37,700 bases of DNA from Acidobacteriota bacterium (GTDB lineage Bacteria; Acidobacteriota; Vicinamibacteria; Vicinamibacterales; UBA2999). The stretch covers positions 94,361 to 132,060 of the forward strand of contig JADZCN010000114.1 of NCBI GenBank assembly GCA_020851565.1, in the 5' to 3' direction. The notes below the pieces were generated by a model. The model was given only the letters and a program-made list of their open reading frames with translations, did no database searches and was not told the DNA's origin. Of this stretch, positions 24,744 through 32,632 are shown one piece after another; within the stretch, counting starts at the first letter, position 1, and every line of letters starts with the position of its first letter. Both the position numbers and the translations under genes were made by a program.

Positions 24744-24760
24744 GTTTGACTGAAGAGACA

Positions 24761-25348
24761 ATGCTGACGGCAACCCTCAGGGAAGGGCTCGAGACGTACG
24801 GGATCGGCGGGAAGTTGCGGGCCCTGCGCCTCAAGCGGAAGCTGGGCCTCGTCGACCTGGGCCGGCACACCGGGCTCTCAGCGGCGATGATCTCGAAACT
24901 CGAGCGCGGGCTCATGTTCCCGACACTCCCAACGCTGTTGCGCCTTGCGATGGTGTTCGATGTCGGGCTCGATCACTTCTTCGACGCCTCCACCCCCCGC
25001 CGTGCCCTGGGGATCGTCCGGGCGGCCGAGCGGAGGCGGTTTCCCGAGAAGCTCGGGGGGCGCGAGGTGGTGTGGGAGTTCGAGTGCCTGGACTTCGCAG
25101 CGACCGAGCGGGTGATGAACGCCTACCGCGTGCGGTTCCTGCAGGCGGCAACGAAGCCGCGGACCCATGAACACACAGGAGCCGAGTTCCTGCACGTGCT
25201 GTCCGGCCGGCTCGGCCTGGTGGTGTCAGGCGACGAGCACGTCCTGGCGCAGGGGGACTCGATCTACTTCGACTCCTCGCAGCCCCACGGCTACCGCCGT
25301 CTCAGCCCCAAACCAGCCGAGGCCATCGTCGTCACCGTGCCAGGGTGA
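24761..25348 (+). CDS. XRE-family regulator with C-terminal cupin domain
   Basis: The 195-residue protein has an XRE helix-turn-helix (about 16-70: IGGKLRALRLKRKLGLVDLGRHTGLSAAMISKLERG in outline, with LPTLLRLAMVFDV) and a cupin barrel (about 110-190) with the metal or ligand motif HEHTGAEFLHVLSG and PHGY. This two-domain type (like PuuR) senses small molecules through the cupin domain and usually represses its own and neighbouring genes. ATG 24761 fits the promoter at 24715 (TSS about 24750) and has GAAGAGA upstream; TTG 24746 would precede the likely TSS. It is divergent from the fasciclin gene. Confidence 0.85.
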   Translation: MLTATLREGLETYGIGGKLRALRLKRKLGLVDLGRHTGLSAAMISKLERGLMFPTLPTLLRLAMVFDVGLDHFFDASTPRRALGIVRAAERRRFPEKLGGREVVWEFECLDFAATERVMNAYRVRFLQAATKPRTHEHTGAEFLHVLSGRLGLVVSGDEHVLAQGDSIYFDSSQPHGYRRLSPKPAEAIVVTVPG

Positions 25349-25358
25349 TCAAAGAAAC

Positions 25359-25498
25359 CACGAAGGCACGAAGGACACGAAGACGGCACGAAGGTCAAGA
25401 CCCCAAGACCCCAAGACCCCAAGACCCCAAGACCTCAAGCCCTCAAGACCTCAAGCCCTCAAGACCTCAAGACCTCAAGCCCCAAGTCCTCAAGACCT
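25359..25498. repeat. Arrays of CACGAAGG (x4) then CAAGACCC/CAAGACCT (x13)
   Basis: Four CACGAAGG units (25359-25395) lead into thirteen units of CAAGACCC, CAAGACCT or CAAGCCCT, nearly all exactly 8 nt (25396-25498; one is 7 nt). The array starts right after the XRE-cupin stop and contains the stop codon of the convergent DUF1295 gene (25490-25492). Confidence 0.9.
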
Positions 25499-26266
25499 CG
25501 GTGGCCACGGCACGAACGCCGAGGTGCGGGCGATGTATGCCTCGTAGCCGGGCTTGCTCTTCACGAGCCCGCGCTCCAGCATCGCCACGCCGGACACGCG
25601 CAGGAGCAGCCACGTCATGAGCAGGGGACCGAGCAGGCCGACGATGCCGCCCGGGGCGCCCGCGCCGATGATGCCCAGGCCCCACCACAGGACGGACTCG
25701 CCGAAGTAGTTCGGATGGCGGGAGTAGCGCCAGAGGCCGCGGTCCATCACGCGCCCGAGATTTGCCGGATCGCGCTTGAAGCGGGCGAGCTGGCCGTCGG
25801 CCACCGCCTCGACCAGCCACCCCGTGACGAACACCAGCGCGCCGGCGAGGTCCCACGCCGTCGGAAAGGCCCTGCGGTCTCCGACCGCGAAGTAGAGCGG
25901 CCACGACACGATCCAGGCCACGACGGCCTGCAGCAGGAACACCTGCAGGTAGCTGCGCCACCACCACGTCGAGCCGTGCTGCTCGCGCCACGCGCGGTAC
26001 CGCGGATCCTCCCCGTGCCCGACGTTGCGGCGACCGATATGCCAGGCGAGCCGGGCCGCCCAGATTGCCGTGGCGCCCAGCACCAGCCACGCTCGCGCGT
26101 GCGCAGGCCATGCGAACCCCAGATACGCCGCCAGCGCGACGATGAACGCCGGGCCCCACCACATGTCCACGATGGACGCATTGCGGAGCTGGAGCGAGAC
26201 CACCCAGAGCGTGGTGAAGAGGGCGAGCAGCGCCAGCAGGCCGTCGATCATGGACGTCAGGCCCAT
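25490..26266 (-). CDS. DUF1295 family membrane protein (steroid-reductase-like)
   Basis: The 258-residue integral membrane protein has about seven helices. It carries the family signatures SIVDMWWGPAF (near residue 32), GRRNVGHGEDPRYRAWRE, and the C-terminal RGLWRYSRHPNYFGESVLWW, similar to the NADPH-binding end of 5-alpha steroid reductases and isoprenylcysteine methyltransferases. Its substrate in bacteria is not known. ATG 26266 or ATG 26251 could be the start. The TGA stop lies inside a CAAGACCT-type repeat unit. Divergent from the SnoaL-like gene. Confidence 0.85.
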   Translation of the reverse strand: MGLTSMIDGLLALLALFTTLWVVSLQLRNASIVDMWWGPAFIVALAAYLGFAWPAHARAWLVLGATAIWAARLAWHIGRRNVGHGEDPRYRAWREQHGSTWWWRSYLQVFLLQAVVAWIVSWPLYFAVGDRRAFPTAWDLAGALVFVTGWLVEAVADGQLARFKRDPANLGRVMDRGLWRYSRHPNYFGESVLWWGLGIIGAGAPGGIVGLLGPLLMTWLLLRVSGVAMLERGLVKSKPGYEAYIARTSAFVPWPPRS

Positions 26267-26285
26267 CCTGTACGGCGGCGTCGTC

Positions 26286-26291
26286 TACAAT
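26286..26291 (+). promoter_or_regulatory. -10-like TACAAT before the SnoaL-like gene
   Basis: TACAAT is followed by a ribosome site AAGGAG (26300-26305) and ATG 26315. The -35 region is poor. It lies in the 48-bp divergent gap. Confidence 0.4.
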
Positions 26292-26314
26292 CGCGGGCGA
26301 AGGAGTCCACACGC

Positions 26315-26788
26315 ATGCGATCCCTCTTCATCGGCCTCATCCTCTTCACGTGCTCATGGCCGGCGGCTGGCCAGCCACCCGCGCAGGCGTCCGCCGCGGA
26401 GCAGGAAGTGCGAGCCTTCATTGCGAGCTACAACGCGGCGTACGGCCGCAACGACTTGGACGCGTATTTTCGCTCGTTCGCCCCCGACCTGACGCAGTGG
26501 TTCCCGTCCGGGCGGGTGGACCTGCCGAGCTACGAGCAGTCGTGGCGCAAGTACATCGGCGCGGGTAACCGGCTCGAGGGCGTGGAGGTCAGGGACCTTC
26601 GAGTGCAGGTCGGGCCGTCGGGAGACACGGCCGTGGCCACTTACATCCTGCGCGTCACCGAGCGGACGGCGAAAGGGGAGGTCTCCACCGAGGACAATCA
26701 CGAGACCGACGTGCTGTTCAAGCGCGAAGGCACCTGGAAGATCGTGCACATCCACTACGCACCCGCGCCGAAGAAGCCTGCGCCCTAG
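26315..26788 (+). CDS. Secreted SnoaL/DUF4440-like (NTF2-fold) protein
   Basis: The 157-residue protein has a signal peptide (MRSLFIGLILFTCSWPAAGQ) and a single NTF2-like cone: AAEQEVRAFIASYNAAYGRNDLD, YFRSFAPDLTQWFP, then strands ending TWKIVHIHYAPAP. Proteins of this fold bind or convert small hydrophobic ligands; many are of unknown function. AAGGAG 9 nt before ATG 26315 supports the start. It is convergent with the cytochrome gene, about 45 nt away. Confidence 0.8.
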   Translation: MRSLFIGLILFTCSWPAAGQPPAQASAAEQEVRAFIASYNAAYGRNDLDAYFRSFAPDLTQWFPSGRVDLPSYEQSWRKYIGAGNRLEGVEVRDLRVQVGPSGDTAVATYILRVTERTAKGEVSTEDNHETDVLFKREGTWKIVHIHYAPAPKKPAP

Positions 26789-26833
26789 GGGCGGGCATCG
26801 CGGACCTGGGCCCTCGCGCTTGAACGCGGTGTG

Positions 26834-27337
26834 TCAGTGGATGGGGTAGGTTGCCGCGAGGAACTCGACGAGCGCGGCCTTCTCGGCCTCGGTGACCGAG
26901 GCGCCCCAGCGCATCATCTTCTCCACCTCGCGCGTCCAACCGGTGACGCTCAGGCGCTGCTGTTCGCTGAGATCGGCGCCGTGGCAGGCCAGGCACGCGC
27001 GCTTGAAAATGGCCTCGCCTCCTGTGGCCCGTGCTGGCACCGCCGCGGGCGCGGGTGAGAAATGGGTGGCGAGGTAGGCGAGCAGCGGCGCGCGATCGGC
27101 GTCCGGCACGCTCGCGCCCCACCGGACCATCTTGTCGATCTCGCGGGCCCACCCATCCCGGGTGAGGCGCTGCGACTCGATGAGGTCGCTGGCGTGGCAC
27201 GAGAGACACCGCGCCCGCACCACCTCGACTCCCGTGCCCTGCGGCAGCGGCGCGACACCGGGCGCCGGCACCTGCGCCCCCAACCCCGTGCCTACGCCGA
27301 ACGCCGTGAACAAGGTCACGACCAGAAGCCGCGTCAT
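26834..27337 (-). CDS. Diheme cytochrome c with duplicated domain (SorB-like)
   Basis: The 167-residue periplasmic protein has a signal peptide and two c-type heme sites, CLSCH (44-48) and CLACH (115-119). Each is followed by a near-identical module (D-L-x-E-x-Q-R-L-x-x-x-G-W-x-R-E-x-x-K-M-x-R-W-G-A-S), so the protein is an internal duplication, with Met70 and its equivalent as likely axial ligands. It directly follows the sulfite-oxidase-like gene and probably takes electrons from it. Start ATG 27337 has only a weak ribosome site (GTGAAG). The open frame extends far upstream, but that is antisense to the neighbouring enzyme. Confidence 0.8.
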   Translation of the reverse strand: MTRLLVVTLFTAFGVGTGLGAQVPAPGVAPLPQGTGVEVVRARCLSCHASDLIESQRLTRDGWAREIDKMVRWGASVPDADRAPLLAYLATHFSPAPAAVPARATGGEAIFKRACLACHGADLSEQQRLSVTGWTREVEKMMRWGASVTEAEKAALVEFLAATYPIH

Positions 27338-27353
27338 CGCTTCACCACCCCCC

Positions 27354-27409
27354 GCACCCCAGCACCCGAGTACCCGAGAACCCCAGAACCCCAGAACCCC
27401 AGAACCTAC
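27354..27409. repeat. Seven octamers of the GAACCCCA family
   Basis: Units are GCACCCCA, GCACCCGA, GTACCCGA, GAACCCCA x3 and GAACCTAC in perfect 8-nt phase. The last unit contains the stop codon of the sulfite-dehydrogenase-like gene (27406-27408). Confidence 0.9.
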
Positions 27410-28572
27410 CGAACCTCCACCCTGACCCCGTCGTACTGGTTCCACAGGTACCCCGACGGATTCCAGTGCGCCACGGCAGGTTGGACGTTCCCCCTGTCGT
27501 CCGTGGCACGGGAGAGGATGAGGCAGGACTCGGCGCGCGTGGCCTCGAAGGCGTATTCGAAGCGCCGCCACGTGTAGCGCTGCTGCTCGCCGACCAGGCG
27601 CGCCGGCTGCCACGTGGCGCCGCTGTCGGTCGAGATGTCCACGCGCGTGATGTCCCGTTCGCCGGCCCAGGCGAAGCCTGCCACCGCGATGGCGCCGCGG
27701 GGCAGCGTCGCGCCGTCGAGCGGCGTCGTGATCAGGGACTTCACGACCAGGCCGGTGAGCGGCGCCATGTCTTCGGCGGCCACCGTGGCGCCGGGGGCGA
27801 CGCGCCTGGACGGATACCGGTACGCGGTGGCCACCCAGAAGCTGTCCGAGGGGGTGGCCGAGACGCGCAAGCTGGCCAGCCACTTCATCGCGTACGCGCC
27901 CTCCCAGCCAGGGACGATCGCGCGAAGGGGGAAGCCGTGCACGGGTGGGATCGGCTGCCCGTTCATCTCGTACGCGATCAGGGTGTCCGGGTGCATCGCC
28001 TTGTCGAGCGGCACCTGCCGCACGAAGGCCGGCATGGTCCCGAGCGGCCTGTCGGCCCCTTGCATGTGTACGAAGCGCGCCGTGCTCTTGGCGCCCGCCC
28101 GCTTCAGGACATCCGCCAGGCGCGCGCCCCGCCAGCGCGCGGTCCCGACGGCGCCCTTCTTCCACTGGATGCCGGCCACCGGCGGCGTGAAGAAGGCGCG
28201 GCCATTTCCCGCGCACTCCAGCGTCACGGTCACCGTCGCGGCAGGCATCGCGCGAAGCTCGGCGACCGAGAGCGACAGCGGGGTCTCGACATCGCCGTCG
28301 ACGGCGAGGCGCCAGCGTGCCTCCTCGAGCGCCGGCGGTACCGGCAGATGCGACCTGACGTAGAAGTGCTCGACCGGCGTGATGAAGCTGTCGAGCAGCG
28401 CGACCGGGGTTTCGTAATCGGGCGGGCGGAGGGAGAGACGCGTCAGCTTGTCCTTGCCCCAGGGCTCGGCGGTCGGCGCCTGCGCGCCACGGGCGCGAGC
28501 CGAGCTCAGCGGTACCAGCGCGGCCGTGGCTCCCAGGCGGCCCGCGAGCGCCATCAACTCACGTCGGGTCAT
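27406..28572 (-). CDS. Sulfite oxidase-like molybdopterin enzyme (SorA-like)
   Basis: The 388-residue protein starts TRRELMALAG, a twin-arginine (Tat) export signal, and has an oxidoreductase molybdopterin-binding domain (about 60-250) with the Mo-ligating cysteine in VTLECAGNGR (Cys120) and the pterin-contact motif PVHGFPLRAIVPGWEGA. The C-terminal Mo-co dimerisation domain (about 270-388) contains SGATWQPA and WNPSGYLWNQ. It probably oxidises sulfite, or another S/N-oxide, in the periplasm and passes electrons to the diheme cytochrome next to it. ATG 28572 follows TACAAT by 6 nt with no ribosome site. The stop lies within a repeat unit. Confidence 0.85.
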   Translation of the reverse strand: MTRRELMALAGRLGATAALVPLSSARARGAQAPTAEPWGKDKLTRLSLRPPDYETPVALLDSFITPVEHFYVRSHLPVPPALEEARWRLAVDGDVETPLSLSVAELRAMPAATVTVTLECAGNGRAFFTPPVAGIQWKKGAVGTARWRGARLADVLKRAGAKSTARFVHMQGADRPLGTMPAFVRQVPLDKAMHPDTLIAYEMNGQPIPPVHGFPLRAIVPGWEGAYAMKWLASLRVSATPSDSFWVATAYRYPSRRVAPGATVAAEDMAPLTGLVVKSLITTPLDGATLPRGAIAVAGFAWAGERDITRVDISTDSGATWQPARLVGEQQRYTWRRFEYAFEATRAESCLILSRATDDRGNVQPAVAHWNPSGYLWNQYDGVRVEVR

Positions 28573-28578
28573 GAAGGG

Positions 28579-28584
28579 ATTGTA
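28579..28584 (-). promoter_or_regulatory. -10-like TACAAT 6 nt before the SorA-like start
   Basis: The minus strand reads TACAAT-CCCTTC-ATG, with no ribosome site, so leaderless initiation is likely. The -35 position falls in the GATCCCT array just upstream. Confidence 0.45.
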
Positions 28585-28591
28585 GTCGGAA

Positions 28592-28627
28592 GGGATCAGG
28601 GAATCAGGGATCAGGGATCAGGGATCA
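28592..28627. repeat. Array of GGGATCA units (7-8 nt)
   Basis: Five units (28592-28598, 28599-28606 with one extra A, 28607-28613, 28614-28620, 28621-28627). The last unit holds the TGA stop of the LytTR regulator (28625-28627). The reverse complement TGATCCC is the unit of the array at 35115. Confidence 0.85.
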
Positions 28628-29362
28628 GGAGCCGCCGAGCTTGTCGAGGACGTGCCGCCAGCGGCGGCGGGCGACGGAGACGGTCTGGCCATTGGCCAGC
28701 AGGACTTCGCCGGTGCCGTCGGGGAACGGACGCGCCTCGCGCACGGCATCGAGGTGAACGATGACGGTGCGGGACACCTGGCAGAAGCGCTCCGGATCCA
28801 GCCGGCGGGCCAGCCTAGCCAGCGTGGGCTGCATCGTCAGCTGCTCGGTCGCCGTCAGCAGCCGCGTGACACCGTCGTCGAACGTGAACGCCACGACGTC
28901 GGCTCGAGGCACCACCTTGTAGCGCGCGCCCCGCCGTGCGAGGAAGCGCGTCGGGGCAAGGGCCTCGCGCGGGTTGCCGCTCTCGCCGGCCCCGTCGGAG
29001 TCCTTCGGCGCGGAGGCGCGAATCCGATCGAGCGCGGCGGCGAGTCTGGCGCGATTGACCGGCTTCAGCAGGTAGTCGGTGGCCGACAGCTCGAAGGCGT
29101 CCACGGCGTACTGGTCGAAGGCCGTGCAGAAGACGATGACCGGGCGTGGATGGCCGAGCGACCCTGCCACGTCGAGCCCCGAGGCGCCGGGCCTCTGGAT
29201 GTCGAGGAACACCACGTCCGGCGCCAGCTCCGCGATGCGTTCGAGGGCCTGCACGCCGTCCTCGGCCTCGCCCACGACGTCCACGTCGGCGTGCGCCGCC
29301 AGCAACTGCCTCAGCCGCTCGCGTGCCGGCTGCTCATCGTCCACGAGGAGGACCCGCATCAT
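28625..29362 (-). CDS. LytTR-type response regulator
   Basis: The 245-residue cytoplasmic protein has a receiver domain (1-125) with acidic pocket D8/D9, phospho-acceptor Asp54 (VVFLDIQRPG), the Thr/Ala switch (FCTAF) and Lys in LLKPV. A LytTR DNA-binding domain occupies about 140-245 (RFLARRGARYKVVPRADVVAF, RFCQVSRTVIVHLDAVREARP). It starts 21 nt after the stop of the REC-PP2C gene, so it belongs to the same operon as the kinase and is its probable DNA-binding output. The start is ATG 29362 or the adjacent ATG 29359. Confidence 0.9.
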   Translation of the reverse strand: MMRVLLVDDEQPARERLRQLLAAHADVDVVGEAEDGVQALERIAELAPDVVFLDIQRPGASGLDVAGSLGHPRPVIVFCTAFDQYAVDAFELSATDYLLKPVNRARLAAALDRIRASAPKDSDGAGESGNPREALAPTRFLARRGARYKVVPRADVVAFTFDDGVTRLLTATEQLTMQPTLARLARRLDPERFCQVSRTVIVHLDAVREARPFPDGTGEVLLANGQTVSVARRRWRHVLDKLGGS

Positions 29363-29383
29363 CGCAACCCGCTCTCTCCGGTC

Positions 29384-30484
29384 TCACGTCTCCGACTTCA
29401 CCACCAGCGCCGTTACGTCATCCTGCTGCTGGCGCGTCCCGCGGTGTTGCCGGACCGCGCCCAGCAGCGCCGCGCAGAGTTCAGCGGCGGTGCCGGCACC
29501 GTGCGTCGCCATCAGGGCCTCCACGCGGTCCACCCCGAACTCGGCATCGACGGGGTCGAGCGCCTCGATCACGCCGTCCGAGAATGCCACGAACACGCTT
29601 CCCGGTGGCAACGTCGCGTGCAGCGTGTCGAAGCGCGCCGTGTCCATCAATCCCAGGGCCGGGCCCGACGAGGCCAGGGCTCTCGCTCCGGGTGCCCCCG
29701 GGGTGAAGACGAGCGGCGCCGGATGGCCGGCGTTCACGAGCGCCAGCGCCCGCGTGCGGGCATCGAGCGTGCCGTACACCAGCGTGGCGTAGCGCCGGCC
29801 CTCCGTGGACGCGAAGACATCGGCGTTCAACGCGCCTGCCAGCGGAGCCGGCTGGAGCCGCGCATGCCGCGCGGCCGTCTGCACGCGCCCCTGAACGGCG
29901 GTGGCCACCAATCCCGCCGCCACGCCCTTGCCGGAGACGTCTCCGAGCAGCACGCCCCATCGCCCTTCGCCGAGCGCGAAGAGATCATAGAAGTCGCCGC
30001 CCACCCCCCGCGCCGGCAGCGACGCCGCCGCGCAGTCGAATCCCGGAATGGCGGGCAGCGCGCCCGGCCACATGTCGGCCTGCAGGGCCGAGGCCGTCGC
30101 CACCTCGCGCTCGAGGAAGCTCTGGCGTGACAGGCGCTCGCGGATGCGCTCGATCGTGGCGGCCAGCCGCGGCCGGCTGACGGGTTTCAGCAGGTAGTCG
30201 ATGGCATCGCAGGCGAACGCCTCGAGCGCATACCGCTCGTAAGCCGTCGCGAAGACGACGAACGGGCGCGGCTCCGGCAGCGACCCGGCCAGCGTCGTGC
30301 CACGCACCTCCGGCATCTCGATGTCGAGGAAGACCACGTCCGGGCGCCGCTCGCGCACGAGGTCGTACACCTCGAGGGCGCTGCCGGCCTCTCCCACGAC
30401 GCTCACACCGCCCACGTCCTCGAGCAGGCGGCGCAGCCTGGCGCGAGCCGGCGGCTCGTCGTCCACGATGATTGCGCGGATCAT
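29384..30484 (-). CDS. Response regulator with PP2C (SpoIIE/RsbU-type) phosphatase domain
   Basis: The 366-residue protein has a receiver domain (1-125, phospho-acceptor Asp54 in VVFLDIEMPE, Lys in LLKPVSR) followed by a PP2C-like phosphatase (about 145-366) with GVGGDFYDLF, GVLLGDVSGKGVAAGL, VFVAFSDGVIEA and DDVTALVV. The four metal-binding Asp positions look present. Such proteins dephosphorylate an anti-anti-sigma (STAS) partner; no STAS or anti-sigma gene is nearby, so the partner must lie elsewhere. ATG 30484 overlaps the kinase stop (ATGA), so translation is coupled. Confidence 0.9.
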   Translation of the reverse strand: MIRAIIVDDEPPARARLRRLLEDVGGVSVVGEAGSALEVYDLVRERRPDVVFLDIEMPEVRGTTLAGSLPEPRPFVVFATAYERYALEAFACDAIDYLLKPVSRPRLAATIERIRERLSRQSFLEREVATASALQADMWPGALPAIPGFDCAAASLPARGVGGDFYDLFALGEGRWGVLLGDVSGKGVAAGLVATAVQGRVQTAARHARLQPAPLAGALNADVFASTEGRRYATLVYGTLDARTRALALVNAGHPAPLVFTPGAPGARALASSGPALGLMDTARFDTLHATLPPGSVFVAFSDGVIEALDPVDAEFGVDRVEALMATHGAGTAAELCAALLGAVRQHRGTRQQQDDVTALVVKSET

Positions 30485-32427
30485 GCCGCCACCCGCGCCA
30501 TCGGCATCGTGATCCTGGCGATGGTGACGCCGGCCTCCTCGTCCCGAATGAGCGCGAGCGCCGCGCGGTCGCCGAAGTGGCCCGCGAGCCGTTCGCGCAC
30601 GCTGCGCAGGCCGAACCCCTCGCCATCCGACGGCAGCGATCGCCCGCGGCCGGGCCCGGGGCCGTTGTCGCGTACCTCGAGCCGGATCTCGCCGCCCGCG
30701 GCGCGCACCACGACCTCGATGCGCCCGGGCCCGCGCGTCTGCGACACGCCGTGCTTCACGGCATTCTCGATGAGCGTCTGCAACAGCATCGACGGCACGG
30801 GCGGCGCCGGGGACGCGATGGCCGCATCGACGACGCATGTGAGCCGCGGCCCGAACCGCGCGCGCTCCACGTCGAGGTAGGCGCGCGCGAACGCCAGCTC
30901 CTGGTCGAGCGGCGCCCACTCGGAATCGGATCGGCGGAGCGTGTACCGGAAGACCTCCGCGAGCTGCTCGACGGCCTCGTCCGCCCGGCCAGGATCGGTG
31001 TGGATGAGCGACGCGATGGCGTTGAGCGCGTTGAACAGGAAGTGCGGGTTGATCTGCGCGCGCAGCGCCTTGAGCTCCGACCGGCTGGTCTGGAGCCGCA
31101 ATTCCTGCGCCACCAGCTCCTGCTCCTGGCGCTTGTGCTGCAGGCGGATGGTTTCGAGCATGAACCCGAAGACGCTGGCCAGCGAGCGCAGCATCAGCAG
31201 GTCCTCGCTGAGCAGGCGGCGGGCGCTGGGGCCGCCGCGCACCGCGAACCTCACGCGGCCTCCGGATGGCGTGGAGGCCTCGACTTCGGCCACCGGGCCG
31301 TCCGGGGCGGTCGCCTCGTCAAGGTGGATGGTGATGGGCGCGGTGAAGATCTCCGCGAGCCTCCGCTCGGCCTCGGTGACCAGCGTCGACTCGCTGGTCG
31401 CCGGCTGCATGGCGCCGAGCAGGTGCTTGACCGCGTCCACGGCGGTGAACTCGCGGCCGAACCACAGGCGATCGAGGCCGCTCGACAGCGTTCGCCACAG
31501 CCATGGCAGCAGCATCGCCGGCGGCGCCAGGACGACGGCGGCCAGCCAGGGACGGAGCGGGCCCACGGGCAGCGCCTCGATGAACGGCTGCGCGACGGCG
31601 AAGCCCAGGCCGAGAGCGACGATCATCGTGACCAGCATGAGCCCGCGCTTGATCACGAGGTCGTAGAACTCGAACCGGTTCTCGAAGTACATCGCCACCG
31701 CGAGGAACAGGATGGGCGCAGACCTCGAGATCCGCTGGAAGATCTCGACCAGCAGCGTCCGGTCCTCAAGCATGGCTGCCGTGAGGAAGACGACCGTCAA
31801 CAGGAAGAAGAGCGAGAGCATGGCGTTGCCCAGCCGGTGCTTCCGCTTCGAGGTCTCGTGCGCGCGGCGGCGCAGCGTGACGATGGTCGAATAGAGGCTG
31901 GTGGCGGTGAAGAGTACGCCGAAGGTGACGCCGATGGTCCGGCCGAACGGTTCGGGCCGGGCCCAGAGGTCGAAGGCCGCGCCGATGAGGAAGAGGCCCG
32001 CGCCCGGGCTGATCACGTACATCGCTCCGATCGGCCACCGCCACCACGCCGATTCGGTTCCCGGCGACGGACCGGCGGTCGACGGCTCGTGCCCCCGCAC
32101 GTGCTCGCGATAGACCACGTGCATGATGAGGGGCGGGAACACGAAAGAGAGGGCGAACACCGAGAGGTCCAGCAGGCTGGACGACTCGTACGGGCGTCCC
32201 CCGAAGGCCAGGGGGCGGAACTCGGCCGCCGCGTTCAGCGCGAACCAGATGGTGCACACGACGAACATCGTGAGGCTGATGCCGTCGAGCCCCGTGCGCG
32301 CCGCCTGGCGTCCGGCCTTGAGTCCCCACACCGGGGATGCCTGGCGCAGCGTCATCAGTGTCGCCGAGCCGTAGGCGAACGAGCCGAACATGCACACGAC
32401 GAGGAACGCCAGGCTGACCGCGGTCAT
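30481..32427 (-). CDS. LytS-type sensor histidine kinase
   Basis: The 648-residue inner-membrane protein has about eight hydrophobic segments (1-310), a GAF-like linker (about 330-425), a His_kinase domain with the phospho-acceptor His462 in QINPHFLFNALN, and an HATPase_c domain (LLQTLIENAVKHGV, DNGPGPG, GFGLRSVRERL). The LytS/YehU class pairs with LytTR regulators, and one follows two genes downstream. ATG 32427 is chosen; TAAACT lies 9 nt upstream on the minus strand. First gene of a kinase / REC-PP2C / REC-LytTR operon. Confidence 0.9.
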   Translation of the reverse strand: MTAVSLAFLVVCMFGSFAYGSATLMTLRQASPVWGLKAGRQAARTGLDGISLTMFVVCTIWFALNAAAEFRPLAFGGRPYESSSLLDLSVFALSFVFPPLIMHVVYREHVRGHEPSTAGPSPGTESAWWRWPIGAMYVISPGAGLFLIGAAFDLWARPEPFGRTIGVTFGVLFTATSLYSTIVTLRRRAHETSKRKHRLGNAMLSLFFLLTVVFLTAAMLEDRTLLVEIFQRISRSAPILFLAVAMYFENRFEFYDLVIKRGLMLVTMIVALGLGFAVAQPFIEALPVGPLRPWLAAVVLAPPAMLLPWLWRTLSSGLDRLWFGREFTAVDAVKHLLGAMQPATSESTLVTEAERRLAEIFTAPITIHLDEATAPDGPVAEVEASTPSGGRVRFAVRGGPSARRLLSEDLLMLRSLASVFGFMLETIRLQHKRQEQELVAQELRLQTSRSELKALRAQINPHFLFNALNAIASLIHTDPGRADEAVEQLAEVFRYTLRRSDSEWAPLDQELAFARAYLDVERARFGPRLTCVVDAAIASPAPPVPSMLLQTLIENAVKHGVSQTRGPGRIEVVVRAAGGEIRLEVRDNGPGPGRGRSLPSDGEGFGLRSVRERLAGHFGDRAALALIRDEEAGVTIARITMPMARVAA

Positions 32428-32540
32428 CGCTGTCGTAGTTTACGGCGCCGGTCCCGCGCCGGATCCGGCGTCGGCCCCGACCGGCGTCCCCGGGCTGCCC
32501 GGTGGCCGGACCGGGGCCTCGGACGGTATCGGATACAGTG

Positions 32541-32628
32541 AATCCCCGAACCCCCGAACCCCCGAGCCCCCGAACCCTCGAACCCCCGAACCCGAGAACC
32601 TGAGAACCCGAGAACCCGAGAACCCCAG
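32541..32628. repeat. Eleven octamers of the AACCCCCG / AACCCGAG family
   Basis: Eleven units in unbroken 8-nt phase: AATCCCCG, AACCCCCG x2, AGCCCCCG, AACCCTCG, AACCCCCG, AACCCGAG, AACCTGAG, AACCCGAG x2, AACCCCAG. They end 4 nt before the GluQRS start, fill the divergent gap with the kinase gene, and read in frame as an 8-residue Pro-rich repeat without stops. Confidence 0.9.
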
Positions 32629-32632
32629 GCCC

